DNA of 64,000 nt, from positions 62,001 through 126,000 of the forward strand of contig NZ_JAGJEA010000002.1 of the NCBI RefSeq assembly GCF_018100805.1, written 5' to 3'. The notes beneath the pieces were generated by a model. That model had not been told where the DNA came from, did no database searches, and worked only from the letters and a program-made list of their open reading frames with translations. How positions within the stretch are numbered: the stretch's first letter is position 1; each line of letters opens with the position of its first letter. The DNA comes from Aquimarina sp. MMG016. Lineage in GTDB: Bacteria > Bacteroidota > Bacteroidia > Flavobacteriales > Flavobacteriaceae. Shown in pieces: positions 46,972-53,945 of the stretch. The translations under genes were made by a program, and so were the position numbers.

Positions 46972-48033
46972 TTAATTAATTTTTGTCAAAAATTCAATAA
47001 TATCGATACCATCTGCATAATCTGAAAGTTGAGGGTATTGTGTCCGGCCAAAATCAATGGAGTTTTCCATAAAACGATCGCTAACTATACATTGAATCTT
47101 ATCCTTATCAGCTATTAGTTTTTGTGCTAATGTATCTGTAGAAGAATAGGTTTCGTAAAATAAAGAGGCAATTGGAGAAGCATAGCTTTCATCTTCTTTT
47201 AGCATTAAAAAACCATTTTCTAATAGCTTATAATTACTCATCAGGTAGACGGCTTTATTATAATCATAGTTGTTAGCATATTTTGCGCTATTGATGATAT
47301 CTCCATAGGAGTAGACTGCTTTAAAAAAAGTATCAAAATCATAGCCTTCAGGAACCATTAGTTTAGAAACACTTCTACAACCCAGTCCATAATATCTGAA
47401 AATATCTTCTCCAAGTGCCTTAAGTTGATCTTTTGTTTCATTACCAGTCAAAATCGCAACAGAATTTCTGTTTTTGCGTATGATATTAGGAACTTTGCCA
47501 AAATAATGCTCAAAATATCTTGCGGTATTATTGCTTCCTGTTGCAATGATAGCGTCAAAATTGGTAAATCTTTCTGTAGTAAAAGTTATACAATCTTGAA
47601 AACGAGGCTCAACAGCAATGAGATAAGAAGCTAAATAGGGCAGAAGTTGATTGTCGTTTGATGATTGTTTTACTAATACATTATGACCGGAGATCAATAC
47701 CGAAAGGAAATCATGAAAACCAACTAATGGAATATTGCCAGCCATTATAATACCAATAGTTTTAGGTATAATTTCTTTTAACTTATATGTTGACAACCAC
47801 TTAGTCAAATTATCTGTTGTAAGTGTATTACCCCATTGTTCTAATGAGAAAATAACATTCTCTTTTGTAAACCAGCCATTATGGTGCTCTGCAGTCTGAA
47901 TTTTAAGGATCATTTCATCAAAAAAATCATCATTATGAAGAATGCTGTTAACTTTCTCATAACCAGAAGATTTGAATTGTTTCAAGAACTTTCCTAATTC
48001 AGAAAAAGCTGTAATCCTTTCATTTAATACCAT
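46972..48033 (-). CDS. LuxC-like acyl-CoA reductase
   Basis: This 353-aa protein belongs to the acyl-CoA reductase (LuxC) part of the aldehyde dehydrogenase superfamily. Visible segments are IGIIMAGNIPLVGFHDFLSVLISGH (in part NAD-binding), NVLVKQSSNDNQLLPYLAS, FDAIIATGSNNTARYFEHYFG, NSVAILTG, and EDIFRYYGLGCRSVSKLMVPE with the likely catalytic Cys. LuxC reduces acyl-CoA or acyl-enzyme to aldehyde. In Bacteroidota this gene commonly sits beside a ferredoxin and serC/serA, but its physiological substrate is unknown. It is transcribed divergently from the ferredoxin gene. Confidence 0.8.
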   Translation of the reverse strand: MVLNERITAFSELGKFLKQFKSSGYEKVNSILHNDDFFDEMILKIQTAEHHNGWFTKENVIFSLEQWGNTLTTDNLTKWLSTYKLKEIIPKTIGIIMAGNIPLVGFHDFLSVLISGHNVLVKQSSNDNQLLPYLASYLIAVEPRFQDCITFTTERFTNFDAIIATGSNNTARYFEHYFGKVPNIIRKNRNSVAILTGNETKDQLKALGEDIFRYYGLGCRSVSKLMVPEGYDFDTFFKAVYSYGDIINSAKYANNYDYNKAVYLMSNYKLLENGFLMLKEDESYASPIASLFYETYSSTDTLAQKLIADKDKIQCIVSDRFMENSIDFGRTQYPQLSDYADGIDIIEFLTKIN

Positions 48034-48040
48034 TTCTTAT

Positions 48041-48071
48041 TTGTTTATCACTAGTTTACGAGTTATTTTTG
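48041..48071 (+). promoter_or_regulatory. promoter of the ferredoxin gene
   Basis: TTG at 48041-48043, a 20-base spacer and TATTTTTG at 48064-48071 match the Bacteroidota SigA consensus (TTG-N19-21-TAnnTTTG). The ferredoxin ATG follows 30 nt downstream. Confidence 0.6.
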
Positions 48072-48077
48072 TGATTG

Positions 48078-48107
48078 CAAATTTAGAATAAAAAAGAGCT
48101 ATGGCAA
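48078..48107 (-). promoter_or_regulatory. promoter of the LuxC-like gene
   Basis: On the minus strand TTG (48107-48105), a 19-base spacer and TAAATTTG (48085-48078) match the Bacteroidota consensus. The start codon at 48033 lies 44 nt away. The -33 element falls on the first codons of the ferredoxin gene, so the two promoters are back to back. Confidence 0.55.
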
Positions 48108-48451
48108 TTATAATAACTGATGAATGTATCAACTGTGGTGCTTGTGAACCTGAATGTCCAAACACAGCTATATATGAAGGTGCAGACGATTGGAGATATG
48201 CAGATGGTACTGATCTGGAAGGAGATGTTGTATTACCGGGCGGAAAGTCGATAAATGCTGATGAAGCGCAGGAACCTGTAAGCGATGAGATTTATTATAT
48301 CGTTCCGGATAAATGTACAGAATGTAAAGGATTCCATGAAGAGCCACAATGTGCAGCTGTATGTCCTGTAGATTGTTGTGTTCCTGATGAAGATGTTGTA
48401 GAAACTGAAGAGTTTTTGTTAGAGAAACAATCTTTTATGCATAAGGAATAA
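48101..48451 (+). CDS. 4Fe-4S dicluster ferredoxin
   Basis: This 116-aa electron carrier has two cluster motifs. The first is [19 protein letters not shown] (C-x2-C-x2-C-x3-CP). The second is [22 protein letters not shown] (C-x2-C-x8-C-x3-CP), a spacing typical of bacterial 7/8Fe ferredoxins of this type. An insert of about 40 residues separates the halves. It is cytosolic. The divergent LuxC-like reductase is a possible partner, but that is inference from position only. A terminator follows the stop at 48477. Confidence 0.9.
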   Translation: MAIIITDECINCGACEPECPNTAIYEGADDWRYADGTDLEGDVVLPGGKSINADEAQEPVSDEIYYIVPDKCTECKGFHEEPQCAAVCPVDCCVPDEDVVETEEFLLEKQSFMHKE

Positions 48452-48476
48452 AGAATTTATGTCAAAACACATAAAA

Positions 48477-48502
48477 ACCTGTCGCTTTTGACGGGTTTTT
48501 TT
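48477..48502 (+). terminator. terminator of the ferredoxin gene
   Basis: AACCTGTC pairs with GACGGGTT (one G-U pair) around a CTTTT-containing loop and is followed by a T-run, 25 nt past the ferredoxin stop. Confidence 0.75.
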
Positions 48503-48566
48503 GTACTCGTTTTTTAAATTTTAGTATTTTAGTCCGTTTTACAACCTCAAATCAAAACATGAAATT

Positions 48567-49205
48567 ATGAAAAAAATAGTATTCTTGGCCTTTTTTGGAA
48601 TTTTATCCTTCACTTCATACGGGCAGTATCGATGGGAAGTTTCCGCTGGAGGAACATTCTCTAATATTAATCTCGAAAACACAGACACTAGTAGCGGAAT
48701 TGGCTTTTATGTTAATGCAGGATATGGTTATGTTAGCGGCTATCGTGCTAAAACCAGTATCGTTTTTTCCGTAGAACTTTTACAACGTAATAGTGAATTA
48801 GATCAAGCAATTGCTTTACCAGCTGCTGAAGGAAATGTAGTTATTCCGCAAGGAGAAAAATTATCAGCATTACAAATCGGATTTAATCCAAAATTCAGAT
48901 TTTTATTTAATAGAGGTAAAGATCGTTTTAGGCCTTTTGTTAATGTTGGACCTGCCATTAGATATAATGCTAGTTTTAAAGCAGGGGATGTCGATTTAGA
49001 ATCCAGTGACCAATTCGAGCAGCTCGTAATTAGTGGTGTATATGGTGCCGGTTTTTCTCAGATGGTAGGAGAGATGTTTGATATTATGGCCGAAGTTGGT
49101 GTTACGAATGATTTTACAGATAACCTGGTAGATATAGATAGTAAGTTTTTTGATGTATATGCACGTGTAGGTGTTCGATTCAGAATATATGATGCTAGGC
49201 GATAA
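48567..49205 (+). CDS. outer-membrane beta-barrel protein
   Basis: This 212-aa protein has a signal peptide (MKKIVFLAFFGILSFTSYGQ) followed by alternating amphipathic strands ending in an aromatic or charged pattern: RWEVSAGGTFSNI, GIGFYVNAGYGYVSGY, LQIGFNPKFRFLFN, FFDVYARVGVRFRIYD. It matches the general PorT-like or OmpW-like porin-family pattern of Bacteroidota in size and layout. It probably forms a small 8-stranded barrel; function unknown. It stands alone between two terminators. Confidence 0.7.
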   Translation: MKKIVFLAFFGILSFTSYGQYRWEVSAGGTFSNINLENTDTSSGIGFYVNAGYGYVSGYRAKTSIVFSVELLQRNSELDQAIALPAAEGNVVIPQGEKLSALQIGFNPKFRFLFNRGKDRFRPFVNVGPAIRYNASFKAGDVDLESSDQFEQLVISGVYGAGFSQMVGEMFDIMAEVGVTNDFTDNLVDIDSKFFDVYARVGVRFRIYDARR

Positions 49206-49229
49206 AATATTACAAATGATATAGTTAAG

Positions 49230-49253
49230 ATCCTGCTTCGGCAGGATTTTTTA
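49230..49253 (+). terminator. terminator with TTCG tetraloop
   Basis: ATCCTGC pairs with GCAGGAT around the stable tetraloop TTCG, followed by TTTTT, 25 nt past the outer-membrane protein gene. Confidence 0.8.
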
Positions 49254-49310
49254 TGGCTTCAATTTATTTTTTGTAAATTAGATACTTACAAAAAAAAGGA
49301 ATTTACAGTT

Positions 49311-50186
49311 ATGCCAGGTTGGGGATATATAGCAATTATTGTTCTTGCGGTCTATATTGTCGTAAGCGTAGCTTTATATTATCTACAAGAGTATTTCATT
49401 TTTAAACCTGAGAAACTAGATAAAGATTTCCAATTTCATTATGATAATCAAATTGTCGAAGAATATAATTTAGAGACAAGAGACGGAGCTATAATAAATG
49501 GACTTCATTTTAAAGTAGAAAACCCCAAAGGCGTAGTATTATATCTAAAGGGAAATTCTAAAAGCATTAAAGGTTGGGGGAAATTTGCGGTAGATTTCAC
49601 TAGACATCGATATGATGTTATTATGTTAGACTATAGAGGTTTTGGAAAAAGCACGGGTAGGCGTTCTTTTAAAGCATTAAAGCGAGATTTACAATTTGTC
49701 TATAATAAACTGAAAGAAAAGGTAGACGAGAGATATATCATTCTCTACGGAAGATCAATGGGGTCAGGCTTTGCAGCTAAATTGGCTTCTATTAATAACC
49801 CTAAAATGCTAATCCTTGATGCTCCGTACTATAGTTTAAGTAAAGTTGCGGGTAAATTTATTCCCTTTATGCCGGTATCTTTAATTATGCGTTATCCGAT
49901 TCCAACTTATAAATGGCTTAAGTATGTAAATTGCCCAATTCATATTATACATGGCACGCAGGATAAGCTAATCCCTTTTAAATCCAGTGTTAAGTTGTCT
50001 AAGATAAGGCCAAAATTAACCCGATTGTATACCGTGATAGGCGGTGGACATAAGAATTTAAATAATTTCGAATCATATCATAAAATGCTTGGGGAGATTA
50101 TAAATTCCAAAATGAGGAAGATTAATCTTTCTAATACCAGTATTGGAGTAAAGCATTCCTCAAAAAAAGTAAATGCACAAGCTTAA
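49311..50186 (+). CDS. membrane-anchored alpha/beta hydrolase, copy 1
   Basis: This 291-aa protein has one N-terminal transmembrane helix (WGYIAIIVLAVYIVVSVALYYL) and an alpha/beta-hydrolase domain of the BEM46/ABHD13-like serine hydrolase type. Nucleophile elbow LYGRSMGSG, DYRGFGKSTGRR, IHGTQDKLIPF with the acid, and GGGHKNL with the His are present. The usual oxyanion HG motif after the first core strand is replaced by LYLKGNSKS, where its neighbour has LYFHGNKGN, so activity or specificity may differ. It overlaps the next gene by 14 nt; the pair looks like a tandem duplication and is probably translationally coupled. Confidence 0.8.
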   Translation: MPGWGYIAIIVLAVYIVVSVALYYLQEYFIFKPEKLDKDFQFHYDNQIVEEYNLETRDGAIINGLHFKVENPKGVVLYLKGNSKSIKGWGKFAVDFTRHRYDVIMLDYRGFGKSTGRRSFKALKRDLQFVYNKLKEKVDERYIILYGRSMGSGFAAKLASINNPKMLILDAPYYSLSKVAGKFIPFMPVSLIMRYPIPTYKWLKYVNCPIHIIHGTQDKLIPFKSSVKLSKIRPKLTRLYTVIGGGHKNLNNFESYHKMLGEIINSKMRKINLSNTSIGVKHSSKKVNAQA

Positions 50187-50973
50187 AAAGATACTTTTTT
50201 ATGCGATAATACTATATGGTTTGATTGCTTTATTCCTATATATGTTTCAGGAAAAAATACTTTTTCAACCGGAAGATCTTCCAGCAAATTATAAATTTCA
50301 ATTTGATCATACTTTTGAAGAGTTTTTTATTGAAACTGATGATGATGCAAGACTTAATGCCATTCATTTCAAAAATAAAAACCCCAAAGACGTAATACTT
50401 TATTTTCATGGTAATAAAGGAAACCTAAAGCGATGGGGGAGGATCACATCTTTTTTTGCCAATAAGCAGTATGATGTTATTGTTATGGATTATAGAGGTT
50501 ATGGTAAGAGTAAAGGAACTATATCAGAATCAAATTTATACAGTGATGCGCAGCTGTTTTATGAATATACATTAAAGCATTATTCTGAAGACCAAATTGT
50601 ATTGTATGGCAGATCCTTAGGAACGGGATTGGCTACAAAGGTAGCGTCAGAGAACTCTCCCAGGCATTTGATTTTGGAAACCCCCTATTACAATATGACG
50701 GATGTAGTGCAACGATGGCTTCCTGTTTTTCCGATAAACTATGTCCTTAACTATAAATTTCCATCAGACGAGTTTATACAAAAGGTAAAATGTCAGATAA
50801 CGATTTATCATGGGACTATTGATGGAGTCGTGGCATATAAGTCTGGAAAACGTTTATTCAAAAGTATTCCAATCCCAAATAAAGAAATGATTACTGTAGA
50901 AGGCGGCAGTCATAACGATTTAATCAAATTTGATGAATATCTTAACACTATTGATGCTGTTTTAGGAAAGTAA
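50173..50973 (+). CDS. membrane-anchored alpha/beta hydrolase, copy 2
   Basis: This 266-aa paralogue of the preceding protein has an N-terminal hydrophobic anchor (ILFYAIILYGLIALFLYMF). It retains a full set of hydrolase motifs: LYFHGNKGN (oxyanion), MDYRGYGKSKG, nucleophile elbow LYGRSLGTG, YHGTIDGVV with the Asp, and GGSHNDL with the His. Such proteins are typically membrane-associated serine hydrolases (lipases, esterases or peptidases); the substrate is unknown. The ATG lies within the 3' end of copy 1. Confidence 0.82.
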   Translation: MHKLKKILFYAIILYGLIALFLYMFQEKILFQPEDLPANYKFQFDHTFEEFFIETDDDARLNAIHFKNKNPKDVILYFHGNKGNLKRWGRITSFFANKQYDVIVMDYRGYGKSKGTISESNLYSDAQLFYEYTLKHYSEDQIVLYGRSLGTGLATKVASENSPRHLILETPYYNMTDVVQRWLPVFPINYVLNYKFPSDEFIQKVKCQITIYHGTIDGVVAYKSGKRLFKSIPIPNKEMITVEGGSHNDLIKFDEYLNTIDAVLGK

Positions 50974-51009
50974 ACAAATAGTAAATAGGTCTAAAAAGTA
51001 ATCTACACC

Positions 51010-51078
51010 GTCATTTCGAGCGGAGTCGAGAAATAATGAGTATTGTTTTCAGTATATTTCAACTCCACTCCAGGTGAC
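51010..51078. repeat. long imperfect hairpin of the TCATTTCGAG type
   Basis: GTCATTTCGAGCGGAGTCGA at 51010 is mirrored by TTTCAACTCCACTCCAGGTGAC ending at 51078, giving a long stem with mismatches and G-U pairs. This is a dispersed repeat type I recall from many Flavobacteriia. It sits between convergent transcription units and could act as a shared transcription barrier. Confidence 0.55.
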
Positions 51079-51133
51079 AGCTTCTTTTTTTACTTTTGAG
51101 ACGCCCTCTTTTATAAAGTTTTCGGGATTTTAT

Positions 51134-53761
51134 TTAAAAATTAAAATCTAACCTTGCATAATAATAAGCTCCGCCGAAGCCCATTTGCACAGAATCCCAA
51201 TATCCACCGGATTCAGTATTTTCATCATCTTGTATATCTGGATATTCATTAAGAATATTATTTCCTCCAAGAGTGAACTTTAGATTATTTGTAAGTTTAT
51301 AACCTACATTAAGATCAGTTGTGAATTTTGCACTATAAACATCGTCGTCGTCACCAAAATCAACCAAAGTAACATCACTAAAACGGGTTACACCTATACC
51401 GCCATTAAGCTTTTCATTGCTATAATTTAGGTTAAGAGCAAATTTACTCCTTGGTGCTGATGCTAATAAAAATGCTTGTTCTCTTTCTCCAAAAAAGATA
51501 TCTGGTCTTAGATCAGTATTAATATCTGTTATATACATATTGTTTACATTTCCCGTAAGTAATGCAGATAGATTTCCAAAACTAAAATTACTTTTCCAGG
51601 AAAGAATTAAGTCTAATCCTAAAGTTTCTGTATCTACACCATTAGCAAAGAATTGGGCTTCTGCAACGTCAGGAATATCAGGAGCCGGAAAAGTTCCAGT
51701 AAGTACAATTCTATCTTTTACATTGATATAATATCCATCAGCTGTAATTGTAAAATCTCCAAGTTTAGCAGTTACACCTATAGCACCATTTACTGCCGTT
51801 TCCTCTTTTAATTGTTCGATTCCAAAAGAAGCGGTTACAGGACTGTTATTAGGGGATAGTAAGGTTTCTGAAGCTTCTCCTCCTTGAAAATCTGTAAATA
51901 ATAGATTGTAATAAATCTGTGCTAAAGATGGAGCTCTAAACCCGGTACTAACTGACCCTCTGATATTGATTCCTTCAATAGCTTTTACTCTAAAGGCTAT
52001 TTTTCCATTAATCGTACTTCCAAAATCACTGTAATTCTCGAATCTTGCTGCGGCAGCTATTAAAAAACTATCAGAAATATCTAATTCGGCATCTGTATAT
52101 AATGATAAATTAGAGCGAGATCGATCTACTTCATTATCAGGACTGTATCCCGGAAAGCCCTGAGATCCTCCAGGTCTTGGATCTCCTGTTATAGGGTCTA
52201 TTGGTTGACTCTGAGTAGTTGGATCAATTATCGGTCTACCATTTGTATCATAAGTAGCATAAGATGCTTCTTCTCCTGCAAAAATGATAAAATTCTCTGT
52301 TCTATACTCTGCACCCATAGCTATATTAAGTCCTTTTGCAGTATTAGGATAGTACTTAGAGAAATCTAAACTAGTCGTGTTTTGACTCAAACTATGACCT
52401 CCTGCATCAAAATCTGTAGGAGAAGCTTCTTCTAAAGAAGCGTTTAAAGTCCCTTGTATGAAGTAATGAAAATTATTCTTACCCCAGGTATTATTAATAT
52501 CAATTTTCCATCCATTTTCTGTTTCTGTTCTAATGCCTGCAGAAACTGAATTGTCAATAATATTAGAAGTAATTCTAGGAGTAAAACCATTTGGAAATTT
52601 TGCAGGAATTATTCTTTCGTCATCATCACCTACATTTCTGGTAAATGCAAAGGCATCCGTATCCCGATAATTTCGTCCTCCAAAGGCATATATTTCTGTT
52701 TTATCACTTACTGGTATTGCAGCGTTTGCAAAGAAATTAAAACCATCAATAGCCGCTTCTCCAAACCCTCTCCTAAAATTAAATCCTGGTCTTAGTGTTT
52801 TATTTTTACTGATATATTCGGTTGTGAAATTGGCAAAACCACGTTCTCCAATCCCTACACCATAATTAGCAGTTACTTTTACAGAACCTCCATCAAAATC
52901 TTTATCATCTGCAATTCGATTTCCATCATTTTCAGTGTCTAGTCTATTTCCATCTGTATTTGGGGTGCCAATAGGGAAGTCTCCTTTAGCATTTGCATTA
53001 TAAGCACCATAACTAATACTACCTGAAACTTTATCTTGACTATCCTTCAGAACAATATTTATAACACCAGCAATCGCATCAGAACCATACTGTGCTGCTG
53101 CACCATCTCTTAATACTTCAATTCTTTTTATAGCCGTAGCAGGAATTGCATTAAGGTCGGTTCCTGAATTTCCTCTTCCTCTGGTTCCAAAAATATTAAT
53201 TAATGATGAAGAGTGTCTTCTTTTTCCATTAATCAGTACTAAGGTTTGATCAGGTCCTAAACCTCTTAATGTTGCCGGATCAATATGGTCAGCACCATCG
53301 GATCCTGATTGTTTATTCGCATTAAAAGAAGGAGCTGAGTATTGCAGCAGTTCATTGATTTCTATTTTACCACTTTTGGTAACCACATCTTCCATATCGA
53401 TAATGTCAATAGCAACCGGAGTATTAGTGGCAGTTCGTTTTGGACTTCTGGATCCTACTATTATAATTGTGCTCAAAGCCTCACCTTCTTGCAATATAAC
53501 ATCAATTTTTTCCCTAGTTCCTACTTCTATTTCCTGAGTTTCGAAACCTATATAGCTAAAAATAAGTGTTGCATTAGCATCCACAGCAATAGAATAATTA
53601 CCTTGATCATCTGTTGCTGTTCCTTTTTCTAAACCTTTTTCTAAAATATTTACGAAGGGAATAGGAGTCCCAGAAGGGTCGGTTACAGTACCTGTTACAA
53701 TTTGTTGACTAAAACAAAAGCTTGTTAATAAGCCAAATAAGATGAATGTAAATTTTTTCAT
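51134..53761 (-). CDS. TonB-dependent receptor, copy 1
   Basis: This 875-aa outer-membrane active transporter has a signal peptide (FGLLTSFCFSQQ), a carboxypeptidase-regulatory-like domain (GTVTDPSGTPIPFVNILEKG, LIFSYIGFETQEIEVG), a TonB plug (RSPKRTATNTPVAIDIIDME, TLRGLGPDQTLVLINGKRR, IPATAIKRIEVLRDGAAAQY, GSDAIAGVINIVLKD) and a long beta barrel (FRAPSLAQIYYN) with a terminal aromatic residue in ARLDFNF. No SusD-like lipoprotein is adjacent, so it is not an obvious glycan-locus SusC; the ligand is unknown. It is a paralogue of the neighbouring receptor, and a strong hairpin separates the two genes. Confidence 0.9.
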   Translation of the reverse strand: MKKFTFILFGLLTSFCFSQQIVTGTVTDPSGTPIPFVNILEKGLEKGTATDDQGNYSIAVDANATLIFSYIGFETQEIEVGTREKIDVILQEGEALSTIIIVGSRSPKRTATNTPVAIDIIDMEDVVTKSGKIEINELLQYSAPSFNANKQSGSDGADHIDPATLRGLGPDQTLVLINGKRRHSSSLINIFGTRGRGNSGTDLNAIPATAIKRIEVLRDGAAAQYGSDAIAGVINIVLKDSQDKVSGSISYGAYNANAKGDFPIGTPNTDGNRLDTENDGNRIADDKDFDGGSVKVTANYGVGIGERGFANFTTEYISKNKTLRPGFNFRRGFGEAAIDGFNFFANAAIPVSDKTEIYAFGGRNYRDTDAFAFTRNVGDDDERIIPAKFPNGFTPRITSNIIDNSVSAGIRTETENGWKIDINNTWGKNNFHYFIQGTLNASLEEASPTDFDAGGHSLSQNTTSLDFSKYYPNTAKGLNIAMGAEYRTENFIIFAGEEASYATYDTNGRPIIDPTTQSQPIDPITGDPRPGGSQGFPGYSPDNEVDRSRSNLSLYTDAELDISDSFLIAAAARFENYSDFGSTINGKIAFRVKAIEGINIRGSVSTGFRAPSLAQIYYNLLFTDFQGGEASETLLSPNNSPVTASFGIEQLKEETAVNGAIGVTAKLGDFTITADGYYINVKDRIVLTGTFPAPDIPDVAEAQFFANGVDTETLGLDLILSWKSNFSFGNLSALLTGNVNNMYITDINTDLRPDIFFGEREQAFLLASAPRSKFALNLNYSNEKLNGGIGVTRFSDVTLVDFGDDDDVYSAKFTTDLNVGYKLTNNLKFTLGGNNILNEYPDIQDDENTESGGYWDSVQMGFGGAYYYARLDFNF

Positions 53762-53885
53762 GCGTGAAGCGTTTTTAATTGATTAGAACGTTAAAATGAT
53801 CTAAAAGCTAGTAAGAAAATATGTTATTCACAATTTTATTAATGAAACTCTTTTTGGACAGGTGTTAGGATTTCTAATAAAAATA

Positions 53886-53920
53886 AAATCGTTTTGCTCT
53901 TTTTCAGAGCAAAACGATTT
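53886..53920 (-). terminator. terminator between the TonB receptors
   Basis: A perfect 15-bp stem (AAATCGTTTTGCTCT and its complement) surrounds a 5-base loop, 26 nt past the stop of the upstream receptor gene. The two receptors are thus probably transcribed, or at least regulated, separately. Confidence 0.75.
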
Positions 53921-53945
53921 AGAATTCTTATTCCTAAAAGTTGTA

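Noticed and set aside
53342..53632. 96-aa plus-strand frame within the TonB receptor gene
   Set aside because: Antisense shadow of the plug-domain coding sequence.
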